From: Gemmatimonadota bacterium
GTDB taxonomy: Bacteria > Latescibacterota > UBA2968 > GCA-2709665
Length of the DNA stretch: 50,455 nt
Direction: 5' to 3'
NCBI GenBank assembly: GCA_002709665.1
Contig: PAQK01000019.1
Span: forward strand, 145,245 to 195,699
The notes below the pieces were generated by a model. The model was given only the letters and a program-made list of their open reading frames with translations. It searched no databases and was not told the DNA's origin. The first letter of the stretch is position 1, and each line of letters starts with the position of its first letter. This document shows, one piece after another, positions 10,101 to 17,503 of this stretch. The translations under genes and the position numbers were made by a program.

Positions 10101-10162
10101 CTCCGGATCCTGGCGTCTCCTGAAACAATTAGAGCATCTGGAACACTGGTTCTGGCAGGCAT
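7127..10162 (-). CDS. PcRGLX/YetA-like exo-rhamnogalacturonan lyase family protein
   Basis: About 1011 residues from ATG 10162, which has GGAG six bases upstream; a longer reading to 10234 would run over the promoter. Domains in order: a jelly-roll-like N-terminus (about residues 20-150), a purple-acid-phosphatase-N/Fn3-like domain (CLTWMTDRPASGRLWY, about 180-265), then the PcRGLX-type barrel domain that starts with PVSIGVPFAKGAL and TLATWPDGSVRWALLDYQ (about 300-350). A long alpha/alpha-toroid C-terminus follows (NYGDWFGERTYNWGN, HLVDVDTCHHNGDA, HVGEYYPDG). Relatives include fungal PL26 exo-rhamnogalacturonan lyase and Bacillus YetA. Predicted role: removal of sugars from the end of a pectin-like or other acidic polysaccharide. 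No signal peptide is seen. It has its own promoter at 10206-10234. Confidence 0.78.
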   Translation of the reverse strand: MPARTSVPDALIVSGDARIRSVLDREDSVVIPAFACRLDGFVNDTFTEYANSSVYRPPSVCKARLVTTLQDTIKPAGKYYLAVTMYTAAGQDEEVGIWIGHREVARVRMPDPDNRTHLFVVPNRFSFQGGEPVRVVTSETTGACRIENLVLLSKKPRVSAFDLKIIDPQVELRHSYIGITVCLTWMTDRPASGRLWYRSVRILTRSRKVPGLLMSHEVVLEDLKPDRTYNYEIRMRDRTGKLEAVFSGSFKTSMVKPVIKTRGRIPLLVRRKSKGTGTWPVSIGVPFAKGALGASDETRLRQGRREVPLQTRTLATWPDGSVRWALLDYQGDGAEDYVLDFGRGVKRKKTASPISVTESRKGIQVTTGPIQVEFPRHEVHLPGIVSVRQKDGSYVRVTGEDSGSTAVIVDGGGTRFRSGKPDVVSLEESGPERVCVRVELTHGNRSKSLFRSVFRFHLFRGNPDIRVLHTFENDRVEEEFASIREFSLHAAFDLGEDPTGKIGGTGVDLRKGASVLQRQDYEYSLLEGKTEVAKGNRHAGDLELRGVQGSISLASRDFWQNYPKGLMVDREGMTIQICPPIGKDDYPKGGELEDRLFYYLLDGSYKLKAGVSRTHEFWFSFGGQSSRSRFSSLVQIPPLYSVSLDAFNKSRAVTQLPDKSPSPYPDYERWVASARTAYAEDREMSRAYGMLNYGDWFGERTYNWGNMEYDTPWCFLQEFLRGGHPDFYTWAEEAVRHLVDVDTCHHNGDAAGSQYIHSVGHVGEYYPDGYRERAMFGGRSSVSHTWVEGLFLYHLLTGDDRALQGAMGASDLLVGDMLNHYDFTNCRNSGWHLIHLSAAFKATGRRVYLNAARIIVDRVLERQRDTGGWDRLMVPGHCHCNPPRHTGNAGFMVGILMVGLKRFYEATGEKRVADAIVNAAAYCIDEMWVPETKTFRYTSCPESSVGGTADMRILKGVATAYQFSGEKKFLNVLKAGIATTRSKRVKLHRGVGKSICSPMRGAPQVLVDLKK

Positions 10163-10205
10163 GTGAAGCTCCGAATGATTGGAGTTTTTTGGGGGCACGG
10201 CTAGC

Positions 10206-10234
10206 AATATACCTCGCCCTAAAGGAGCTTGCAA
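10206..10234 (-). promoter_or_regulatory. Sigma-70-type promoter for the PcRGLX-like lyase series
   Basis: Read on the minus strand, a -35 box TTGCAA (10234-10229), a spacer of exactly 17 bases and a -10 box TATATT (10211-10206). Transcription would start near 10199, leaving a leader of about 37 bases before ATG 10162. This supports the shorter start for the lyase gene. Confidence 0.5.
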
Positions 10235-10239
10235 GCACC

Positions 10240-10268
10240 TTGACCTGCCAGGGAACAGGGCCTATCTT
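10240..10268 (+). promoter_or_regulatory. Sigma-70-type promoter for the DUF6785 transporter
   Basis: A -35 box TTGACC (10240-10245), 17-base spacer and -10 box TATCTT (10263-10268). The predicted start near 10275 lies about 30 bases before ATG 10306. The -35 box is five bases from the -35 box of the opposite promoter, so one regulator bound here could control both directions. Confidence 0.5.
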
Positions 10269-10305
10269 TCACGATCAATTGACCACCATAAGACATGGAA
10301 TCTCA

Positions 10306-12303
10306 ATGGCTGTCGTCCAATCCATCGCTACTGATTCACCCGGAATCGCCCTGGAGAAGCGGGGCATTACCCTGCGATCCATTATCCTAGGTGCCGGAAC
10401 CGCGGCGGCATTGTGTGTCTGGACGAACTACACCGAGTTCGTCATGCACTCTGCAGCTCTGGTCATGTCGAACCTGCCCATGTCCGCCTTCCTGCCCTTC
10501 GTATTCTGGGTGTTTATCAACATAGGATTGCGAGCCTGGTTTCCTAGAATTGCCCTTTCCGGCACTGAACTTCTGGTCATCTTGTGCATGGGTTGGATGG
10601 TGGGAAACGTTCCGGCAATCGGATGGACGGGCTATTGGATGGGCACCGTGACAGCACCCTCCTACTATGCCTCACCTGAAAACGGATGGCGTGAGGCCTT
10701 CTTCAACGACTTGCCACTTTACCTTCTCCCTGGCCCGCAGGCCGTCGAGTGGTTCTATAACGGCCTGCCACCGCACACGCCGATCCCCTGGGGAAGCTGG
10801 TTCTCACCCCTGTTGTGGTGGTTCTCTGCGGGAATCTCCGTGGTCGCTATGGGCATCTGTCTGACAGTCATATTCCGCAAACAGTGGGAGGAACATGAAC
10901 GTCTTACGTTCCCACTGGCCACCATACCCATGGACCTGACAGACGGATTCAATCAGCCCGGTCGCGCCATTCCCGCTCTGTTCAGGAATCCACTGTTCTG
11001 GCTGGGATTCCTGATCCCCGCCTTCGTAATCGGCTGGAACATCATTGGCTACTACAACCCGGGAATGCCCCGGATGACCGTCTTCGACGGATATATTCGC
11101 AAAAACGTGACCTTTGCCAGGCAATTCCCACCCTACTCCTTTCGTATCTTGCCTTCCCTAATCGCATTTACGTATTGGTGCAACCTGGACATTCTGCTCA
11201 GCTTCTGGCTCTTCGGATTCCTCGCACCCGTTAAGATCGGACTGATGAATCGGACCGGTTTCTCAGTTGGACTTCACGGTCAACTGGCCGATCCAACACA
11301 GACTCTCCATATCGAAAGCCATGGGGCACTTATGGCTTTGGCCATCTGGTCGATGTGGGTCGCCAGAAGCCATCTCCGTGACGTGTTTCGCAGGGCATTT
11401 TCTCCCGATCGGTCGGAGGATCCGTCAGAAGGATTGATCTCATACCGCGTTGCGCTGCTGGGTCTCGCCTTTTGCTGGACCTTTCTGATCGGGTGGCTCA
11501 CCGCGGCCGGAGAGGGCATACCTCTGGCCATCTGTTCGGTAATTCTGATGTCCGCAGCATACTTTTGCGTCACCAAATACCTTGCGGCCAGCGGATTCGC
11601 CTATATCTTTCCTTCAGATGTGCACGGTGGCACATTTATAAAAACACTCTTCGGCACGGCGGAAATGACAACGAGACAGCTCACCGCAATCCAGCTGCAC
11701 AACAGCGGCGCCTTTATTGGGGCAGCACGGATTATGGGAATGCCGATGATGCCGCACTACATCAAGATGACTCACGGTGTCAAGTCACGGTATCGGCTCA
11801 TCCCTTCTCTCTGGATCGCATTTGCAGCGGGAGCCGGCGCCTCATTCGCCTACGTGTTAAACCTGTGTTACGCTCACGCGGGGATGAATTTGCGGACCTA
11901 TACCTTAACCACGGGAAACACGCGGGCCTGGGATGCACTCGCCTCTGCGATCGACAGCTCCAACAGGACTGTTCCTGATCCGCAAAAGATTGGGGTCTGG
12001 CTTGTCGGCGCAGCGACGGTACTCCTGCTCAGCGCGCTCAAAACCTGGATACCCAGGTGGCCACTTCATCCTGTCGGCCTGGCGTTTCAGCGCACAATGG
12101 GGCCAATGGCCTTCGGCTTCAGTGCATTCCTGGCCTGGATCATCAAACTTACCGTACTCCACTTCGGAGGCATTGGTCTCTTCAATAAGACCAGACCATT
12201 CTTCCTGGGTCTGCTCATTGGATACACCACCTTCATCGGCGTCTCCGCCTTCGTTGACGCGATCTGGTTCCCCGGCCAGGGCCATTGGGTCCACGGATGG
12301 TAG
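10306..12303 (+). CDS. DUF6785/DUF6784 multispan membrane protein, oligopeptide-transporter-like
   Basis: About 665 residues from ATG 10306 (GGAA five bases before; promoter at 10240). At least twelve hydrophobic helices are visible, such as FLPFVFWVFINIGL, LVILCMGWMVGNVP, FWLGFLIPAFVIGW, IAFTYWCNLDILLSFW and GLLIGYTTFIGVSAF. A hydrophilic segment WEEHERLTFPLATIP sits between helices and is reminiscent of the ERLTFPLA signature of OPT-superfamily relatives. The arrangement matches the DUF6785/DUF6784 proteins common in planctomycetes and related phyla. The family is uncharacterised; I infer transport of oligosaccharides or peptides across the inner membrane. It is divergent from the PcRGLX-like lyase, consistent with uptake of its product. 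Confidence 0.72.
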   Translation: MAVVQSIATDSPGIALEKRGITLRSIILGAGTAAALCVWTNYTEFVMHSAALVMSNLPMSAFLPFVFWVFINIGLRAWFPRIALSGTELLVILCMGWMVGNVPAIGWTGYWMGTVTAPSYYASPENGWREAFFNDLPLYLLPGPQAVEWFYNGLPPHTPIPWGSWFSPLLWWFSAGISVVAMGICLTVIFRKQWEEHERLTFPLATIPMDLTDGFNQPGRAIPALFRNPLFWLGFLIPAFVIGWNIIGYYNPGMPRMTVFDGYIRKNVTFARQFPPYSFRILPSLIAFTYWCNLDILLSFWLFGFLAPVKIGLMNRTGFSVGLHGQLADPTQTLHIESHGALMALAIWSMWVARSHLRDVFRRAFSPDRSEDPSEGLISYRVALLGLAFCWTFLIGWLTAAGEGIPLAICSVILMSAAYFCVTKYLAASGFAYIFPSDVHGGTFIKTLFGTAEMTTRQLTAIQLHNSGAFIGAARIMGMPMMPHYIKMTHGVKSRYRLIPSLWIAFAAGAGASFAYVLNLCYAHAGMNLRTYTLTTGNTRAWDALASAIDSSNRTVPDPQKIGVWLVGAATVLLLSALKTWIPRWPLHPVGLAFQRTMGPMAFGFSAFLAWIIKLTVLHFGGIGLFNKTRPFFLGLLIGYTTFIGVSAFVDAIWFPGQGHWVHGW

Positions 12304-12439
12304 TCTCGCGGAGCTGGTAGAAGCGACCCATCGATCGAAAGAGTTCTTGAATCTACACCCACAGATGGACGTCTAATCAAGGATGGCCTCAACAATTGGG
12401 GCAATGCAGGATCTCAGTCTGAAAATCCTGGAGGAAGAT

Positions 12440-13132
12440 ATGAAGGAACTGAGATGGACGAGATGGTCAGTTGCTCTGGTCGTGGTCTGGCTTGCTGGCT
12501 GTGGAGGGCCGCGCGATCCTGTCCAAGAGATGAAGAAGAGCCTCTCTTCAGCCCCGGAGTATATGATTATTCTCGAGGACATGAGGCAAGAGGACGGTTT
12601 TTTCACGGATTACTTTCACCGGTATCAGGTAACCCAAGGGAAAAGGAGTCATACCACCAATTGGGTCGAGGTCTCAGAGACCATCTACCGAAAATACGAG
12701 CCCTTTCTGGGGATGGCCCTAATCGCCAAATCTGACACCGGCGTGAACGACACCCCCCATCCGGCGGGATATCACTATGTTGGGAACCCGCAATACGGCA
12801 GTTGGAACCAAGGTAGTGGCGGTAGCTTTTGGGTATTCTACGGTCAGTACTCCCTGATGCGTGACATGATGGGCTATGGGGGAAGATCCACATACCGAAA
12901 CGACTACAACGACTACCAGAACCACCGAGACCGTCGTCAACCCTATTACGGACGCAACAGGGAGTGGGGAACCGGAGGTTCGGTCACCAAACAGCAAAAA
13001 ACCACATTCTTCCAACGCCGTAAACAGCGTCTGGCAAACAAGCGGAATTCCTTTTCTAAGAAAGTCAGGAACCGTTCCGGCCGGAGTCACTCCGGATTTG
13101 GTAGCCGCAGCAGAGGGAGGTTCGGAAAATGA
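12440..13132 (+). CDS. Lipoprotein with basic, Arg/Asn/Tyr/Gly-rich tail (DUF1190/YjfM-like position)
   Basis: About 230 residues from ATG 12440, preceded by GAGGAAG. The signal peptide SVALVVVWLAGC ends in a clear lipobox (LAGC), so the mature protein should be lipidated. The folded part holds KYEPFLGMALIAKS and GGSFWVFYGQYSLMRDMMG. The last 80 residues are low-complexity and very basic (RRQPYYGRNREWG, TTFFQRRKQRLANKR, RSHSGFGSRSRGRFGK). The stop overlaps the DUF350 start (ATGA), so the two are translationally coupled. In E. coli the yjfL (DUF350) gene is next to yjfM, a DUF1190 lipoprotein with a similar low-complexity tail. I infer a matching role in an envelope-associated complex; the family link is by position and composition, not by alignment. 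Confidence 0.68.
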   Translation: MKELRWTRWSVALVVVWLAGCGGPRDPVQEMKKSLSSAPEYMIILEDMRQEDGFFTDYFHRYQVTQGKRSHTTNWVEVSETIYRKYEPFLGMALIAKSDTGVNDTPHPAGYHYVGNPQYGSWNQGSGGSFWVFYGQYSLMRDMMGYGGRSTYRNDYNDYQNHRDRRQPYYGRNREWGTGGSVTKQQKTTFFQRRKQRLANKRNSFSKKVRNRSGRSHSGFGSRSRGRFGK

Positions 13133-13974
13133 TATGGAATAATCTGATAGAATCGGGCATATACCTGGTATGTGTTTACGTCTTGTTCTGGTTGGGCAAG
13201 TTGGTCTACGATCTCACCACGCCCAGTTACAAGCTGAAGGAAGAGCTTGTAGAAAAGGACAACACGGCCCTCGCCGTGGCTGTCGTCGGATACTATTTTG
13301 GTCTGATCCTGGCCATCGGAGGCGTCATCGTTGGACCCTCTCAGGGTCTGGAAGCAGATCTGATAGATGTGCTCATCTACGGTCCGCTGGCCATCATTCT
13401 GATGAACCTTTCCAGGCTGATCAATGACAAACTCATCCTTCACGGATTCTCGATCCGGGAAGAAATCATCAGAGATCACAACGTCGGGACCGGCGTCGTG
13501 GTTTCTGCATCCTACATCGCCACGGGACTGATCATCTTTGGCGCGGTCTCTGGAGTGATGGGTGATCTGGTCACCTCGATCGTTTTCTGGATCCTGGGGC
13601 AAGTCGCACTGGTGTTGGCCGGGCTCTTCTACAATTGGATAACACCATACGATATCCATGCCCAGATAGAGAAGGAAAATGTGGCGGCGGGGGTTGCCTT
13701 CGCTGGAGGCCTGGTCGGCATTGGAAACATCGTTCGGCATGCTGTTGCCGGCGACTTCATCTCCTGGTCGATGGAACTGCAGACATTCGGTCTGTATATT
13801 CTTGTAGGACTGGTCGTTCTACCGATAGTCAGAGTTGCCACCGACAAAATTCTCCTGCCCGGACAAAAGCTCTCCAACGAAATAGCGAATCAGGAAAAAC
13901 CAAATCTTGGAGCGGGATTCATTGAAGCCTTCTCCTATGTCGGCGCTTCGTTTCTCCTCGTCTGGATCTTGTGA
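13129..13974 (+). CDS. Double DUF350 membrane protein (YjfL-like)
   Basis: 281 residues, almost wholly hydrophobic, with seven or eight membrane helices. The first half (ESGIYLVCVYVLFWLGKLVYD, LVEKDNTALAVAVVGYYFGL) and the second half (EKENVAAGVAFAGGLVGIG) repeat the DUF350 signature of an acidic/Asn motif (KDNTA, KENVA; also DHNVGTGVV) before a Gly-rich helix, so this is a tandem DUF350. Single DUF350 proteins are about 130-140 residues. Function is unknown, but DUF350 genes often sit beside PspA, DUF4178 and spermidine-synthase-like genes, as they do here. It is coupled to the lipoprotein gene by a four-base overlap and lies 14 bases before the thiolase gene. Confidence 0.85.
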   Translation: MIWNNLIESGIYLVCVYVLFWLGKLVYDLTTPSYKLKEELVEKDNTALAVAVVGYYFGLILAIGGVIVGPSQGLEADLIDVLIYGPLAIILMNLSRLINDKLILHGFSIREEIIRDHNVGTGVVVSASYIATGLIIFGAVSGVMGDLVTSIVFWILGQVALVLAGLFYNWITPYDIHAQIEKENVAAGVAFAGGLVGIGNIVRHAVAGDFISWSMELQTFGLYILVGLVVLPIVRVATDKILLPGQKLSNEIANQEKPNLGAGFIEAFSYVGASFLLVWIL

Positions 13975-13988
13975 CATTGAGGTGTTGA

Positions 13989-15164
13989 ATGCTCAAAGAT
14001 GTGTATCTGGCCGGTGGCGTTCGTACTGCCATTGGCGGCTTCGGTGGTGCCTTCAGCGAGACGCCAGCAACCGCCCTCGGCAGTGCGGTTGCAAAAGCCG
14101 CCTTGGAAAAAAGCAAGATTCCTCTCGACCAGGTCGATGAGGTCATCTTCGGCAATGTGCTCAGTGCAGGGCTCGGTCAAAATATCGCCCGTCAGGTATC
14201 GCTGGGTGCAGGCCTGTCTCAGGGAGTTGGCGCCACAACGGTAAACAAAGTCTGCGGCTCCGGTCTCAAGTCGATCATGCTTGCTGCGCAGGCCATTCAA
14301 TGTGGTGATGCCGATGTGATCGTTGCCGGAGGCACCGAAAGCATGTCTCGTGCTCCCCATCTGTTGGAAGGTATGCGCGACGGTCTCCGTATTGGCAATG
14401 GTGAACTCGTAGACACCTTGCTCCGGGACGGACTTTGGGACGTATACAACGATGTTCACATGGGAACCTGCGGCGACAGGTGTGCGAGCAAGTATGGCTT
14501 TTCTCGTGAAGATCAGGACGATTTCGCCGTCGAAAGTTACAAACGCGCCCTGAAAGCTTTAGAGGATGGCATCACCTCGGATGAAATCATCCCGGTCGAA
14601 ACAGTCTCCGGCAGGCAGACGGTAACCATCACACAGGATGAAGGGCCTGGTAGATTCAACGAGGAGAAACTCAGGCAACTGCGGCCCGCGTTTGAAAAAG
14701 ACGGAACGGTAACCGCCGGTAACGCCTCGAGCATCAACGATGGTGCAGCCGCCTTCGTCGTATTGTCCGGTGAAAAAATCGAATCGCTCGGAATAACCCC
14801 TCAGGCGCGAATACTCGGCTATGCCTCGGGTGCCCGCGAGCCTGAATGGTTCACCCTGGCCCCGATATTGGCGATATCCCAACTGCTTGAGGACCTCTCC
14901 CTCACCGTCGCAGATATAGACCTGTTCGAGATAAACGAGGCCTTTTCCACCGTTGTAATGGCTGCAATGAAAGATCTGGCCATCCCTCACGAAAAGGTCA
15001 ATGTACTGGGTGGCGCAGTTGCCCTGGGTCACCCCATTGGCGCAAGCGGAGCCCGAACGCTTGTAACGCTCGTCAACGCCATGAAACACAAGGGTGTATC
15101 CAAGGGTGTCGACAGCCTGTGCATTGGGGGCGGCGAAGCTGTTGCGATGGCTGTTGAGATTTAG
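13989..15164 (+). CDS. Acetyl-CoA C-acetyltransferase (thiolase)
   Basis: 391 residues, the usual length of biosynthetic thiolases. The nucleophile Cys89 lies in VNKVCGSGLKS, His348 in LGHPIGASG and the second catalytic Cys378 in SLCIGGGEA; these numbers equal those of the well-studied Zoogloea enzyme. The NEAFS motif (about residue 318) is present. The reaction joins two acetyl-CoA to acetoacetyl-CoA, or reverses it in fatty acid or ketone breakdown. GAGG stands six bases before the ATG. It sits between two genes of the putative PspA/DUF350 envelope set without an obvious metabolic link to them, and the strong terminator at 15188 closes the transcript. Confidence 0.95.
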   Translation: MLKDVYLAGGVRTAIGGFGGAFSETPATALGSAVAKAALEKSKIPLDQVDEVIFGNVLSAGLGQNIARQVSLGAGLSQGVGATTVNKVCGSGLKSIMLAAQAIQCGDADVIVAGGTESMSRAPHLLEGMRDGLRIGNGELVDTLLRDGLWDVYNDVHMGTCGDRCASKYGFSREDQDDFAVESYKRALKALEDGITSDEIIPVETVSGRQTVTITQDEGPGRFNEEKLRQLRPAFEKDGTVTAGNASSINDGAAAFVVLSGEKIESLGITPQARILGYASGAREPEWFTLAPILAISQLLEDLSLTVADIDLFEINEAFSTVVMAAMKDLAIPHEKVNVLGGAVALGHPIGASGARTLVTLVNAMKHKGVSKGVDSLCIGGGEAVAMAVEI

Positions 15165-15187
15165 AACTCGGTGCACGTCTTGAAGGA

Positions 15188-15215
15188 AAAAGGGCGACCA
15201 TACGGTCGCCCTTTT
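15188..15215 (+). terminator. Rho-independent terminator after the thiolase gene
   Basis: A perfect 12-base stem, AAAAGGGCGACC (15188-15199) pairing with GGTCGCCCTTTT (15204-15215), loop ATAC, ending in a T run. It lies 23 bases after the thiolase stop. The symmetric A and T tails would let it act on both strands. The presence of this hairpin argues against starting the next gene at 15214. Confidence 0.88.
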
Positions 15216-15237
15216 GGAGTTCAACCTCCAATTTAAT

Positions 15238-16809
15238 ATGACCATTACCTCTCAATCGACCAAAGACGATCGCCCCACCGGGCACAGCTACCTGCTGAAA
15301 ACTTGCCTTTTCGCCACGGGTCTGGCGGGCATTGTAGCCGAATTCGTCCTCTCTACCCTCGCCAGCTATCTTCTCGGGAACACAACGGTTCAATGGACGC
15401 TCATCATGTCCCTGATGCTGTTCGCCATGGGACTTGGCAGCCGTCTGAGTCGACACATCACGAACCGATTGCTGGACCGGTTCATTGCTGTCGAATTCCT
15501 GCTCTCTGTTCTGTGTGCAACAAGCGCAGCGGCGGCCTACTTCGGGACCGCGTTCGTCAATGAAACCACCTTTCTCATATATTCCTATGCCGGGGCCATA
15601 GGCCTGCTTATCGGCCTCGAGATTCCCCTGGTCGCCAGGATGAACGAAGTCTACGAAACACTTCAAACCAACATCGCGTCCGTAATGGAAAAGGACTACT
15701 ACGGCGCACTGTTCGGTGGTCTCCTGTTTGCCTTCTTCGCTTTACCCAAGCTGGGTCTAACCTATACACCCATCGCCCTTGGGTCCGTCAACTTTGTCGT
15801 TGCCTCAGCAATGCTCTGGCGGTTAAGAAACCTCCTGGAACACAGACGGAAGTTGATGGCCGCCTTCTGGCTCACTGCCGCAGCGTTGATCTCTCTGGCG
15901 ATCTTCATTCGCCCTATTGTCCGCTTCGGTGAACAGAGCATCTACCGAGACCGTGTCATCTTCCAGACACAGACTCCCTACCAGCGAATCGTCATCACCG
16001 AATGGAAGGGATATTACTGGTTATACCTGAACAACAACGTCCAGTTCAGCACATATGACGAGGAAAGATATCACGAGCCCCTAGTCCACCCTGCCATGCA
16101 ACTCGCCGCCTCCCGTCGCAACATCCTCGTCCTTGGGGGCGGTGATGGACTGGCGGTTCGCGAAATCCTCAAGTACTCCGAAGTTGATTCAATCACCCTG
16201 GTGGATCTGGATCCGGAGATAATTCGGCTCTCACGTACCCAACCTGCGCTATTATCAGCCAACGAGGGCTCACTCAATTCTCCAAAGCTACGCGTGGTCA
16301 ACAATGACGCAGGAAGATTTCTCGACGCCTCTTCCGACCTGTTCGATGTCATCATTGTGGATCTGCCCGACCCTAAGGGCCCCGACCTCGCAAGACTCTA
16401 CTCCAGAGAATTCTACCGGAAGTGTCTCAAGCAACTGTCTCGATCAGGAGTTATCGTCACACAGAGCTCAAGCCCACTCCACGCAACCAAGGTCTTCCTT
16501 TGCGTAAACAAGACAATGGCGTCATCCGGGCTGTCCGTCCTCCCATATCACAACACAGTTCCAACAATGGGGGATTGGGGGTGGAACCTGGGAATGCGGG
16601 CAGAAATCATCTCACCGAATCAGCTCAGAGGTCGCGCAACAAAACTGTTATTCGACAATGTGGACACTGAATTTCTCAATCAAGAGTCATTGCGAGGCAT
16701 GGTCCATTTCTGGAAGGGCTTCCGCGAAGCCCAAGAGGAACTGGAAATCAACACGGAACTCAATCCGGTAATAGACAGGTATTATCGTGCCTCGGAGTGG
16801 GGATGGTAG
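15238..16809 (+). CDS. Membrane-anchored spermidine-synthase-like aminopropyltransferase
   Basis: About 523 residues. The first 210 or so form about seven membrane helices (FATGLAGIVAEFVLSTLASYL, LIMSLMLFAMGLGSRL, YSYAGAIGLLIGLEIPL). The C-terminal half is a class I methyltransferase-fold domain of the spermidine synthase type: LVLGGGDGLAVREIL (GGGDG near residue 300), TLVDLDPEII, and VDLPDPKGPDLARLYSREFY with the catalytic-type Asp near 374. The soluble family moves aminopropyl from decarboxylated S-adenosylmethionine to putrescine; for membrane-fused members the acceptor is not established. ATG 15238 is chosen because an earlier in-frame start falls inside the terminator; no strong ribosome site is seen. 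No S-adenosylmethionine decarboxylase gene is nearby. It faces the DUF4178-PspA genes across a shared terminator. Confidence 0.85.
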   Translation: MTITSQSTKDDRPTGHSYLLKTCLFATGLAGIVAEFVLSTLASYLLGNTTVQWTLIMSLMLFAMGLGSRLSRHITNRLLDRFIAVEFLLSVLCATSAAAAYFGTAFVNETTFLIYSYAGAIGLLIGLEIPLVARMNEVYETLQTNIASVMEKDYYGALFGGLLFAFFALPKLGLTYTPIALGSVNFVVASAMLWRLRNLLEHRRKLMAAFWLTAAALISLAIFIRPIVRFGEQSIYRDRVIFQTQTPYQRIVITEWKGYYWLYLNNNVQFSTYDEERYHEPLVHPAMQLAASRRNILVLGGGDGLAVREILKYSEVDSITLVDLDPEIIRLSRTQPALLSANEGSLNSPKLRVVNNDAGRFLDASSDLFDVIIVDLPDPKGPDLARLYSREFYRKCLKQLSRSGVIVTQSSSPLHATKVFLCVNKTMASSGLSVLPYHNTVPTMGDWGWNLGMRAEIISPNQLRGRATKLLFDNVDTEFLNQESLRGMVHFWKGFREAQEELEINTELNPVIDRYYRASEWGW

Positions 16810-16860
16810 TGCGAATCAAGGGCTGATCTTCAAAACCTGCCCACCCAAACAGCAAAAATA

Positions 16861-16897
16861 AAATCGGGCTCCCGCCTTGTAGGCAGGGGCCCGATTT
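16861..16897. terminator. Bidirectional terminator between convergent gene sets
   Basis: Long hairpin: AAATCGGGC (16861-16869) pairs with GCCCGATTT (16889-16897), and inside it CCCGCCT pairs with AGGCAGGG with one bulged A. A runs lie before it and T-rich bases after it, as expected for a terminator serving both the spermidine-synthase-like gene (plus) and the DUF4178 gene (minus). Confidence 0.8.
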
Positions 16898-16920
16898 CTG
16901 ATGCTCAAGCGTATACCACC

Positions 16921-17460
16921 TCATCCCGATGGCAGGATATCGCTGAACTGGAATTCTTCTACAATGTTGCCTGCTGAAGCCTCATGCTCGTCGTCACCCC
17001 ACTGTTCGATGCTCAGGGTCCTCTTTTCCGAACTGTCCAGATAATCCCACACGATAAATTCCTGTCCCTCGTCACCGCAATTCTCATAGAAATGTCCAAC
17101 ATCCGACGACTCGGCTGAATACTCAATACCGTTGTAAGAGATCGTCTCCGGTGGATCTTCATGCTCCTTCAGATGGGATCGCAAATCTCCATCGATATCG
17201 TTCAACCGAATCTTCTTGCTCAGTGTCCATTCCAGTTCGTCGTCGTCCTCCCGATCCAGGTAGAGCACCTCGTCCGCGCAGGAAATTTCCCATTCGTCAA
17301 CACGATCGCCGTCGTAATCGTAGACGTGCTGGGCGGTCACTTGCCAGGTCTTCAGATCGTAATCGAAGACAAAACCTGGCTTCAAATCAGAAAGGGTAAG
17401 ATCCCGCAACGGATCTACCTCGGCTTCCTTGTCTTTCTTCTTGAAGAGATTCCAATTCAT
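16921..17460 (-). CDS. DUF4178 domain protein
   Basis: 179 residues, acidic and without signal peptide or membrane helix. The segments LTLSDLKPGFVFDYDLKTWQVTA, VDEWEISCADEVLYLDRE and IEYSAESSDVGHFYENC with EFIVWDYLDSSEKRTLSIEQWGD fit the small beta-rich DUF4178 family. No enzymatic motif is known. DUF4178 genes repeatedly occur with PspA, DUF350 and spermidine-synthase-like genes. This gene lies 43 bases after pspA on the same strand, so it is probably the last gene of that transcript. It may take the place held by yjfK in the E. coli yjf operon; that is inference from position. Confidence 0.75.
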   Translation of the reverse strand: MNWNLFKKKDKEAEVDPLRDLTLSDLKPGFVFDYDLKTWQVTAQHVYDYDGDRVDEWEISCADEVLYLDREDDDELEWTLSKKIRLNDIDGDLRSHLKEHEDPPETISYNGIEYSAESSDVGHFYENCGDEGQEFIVWDYLDSSEKRTLSIEQWGDDEHEASAGNIVEEFQFSDILPSG

Positions 17461-17503
17461 TATCGCTGCACCCTGACCTGCCTGACCCGATGTAACGGCG
17501 GAC

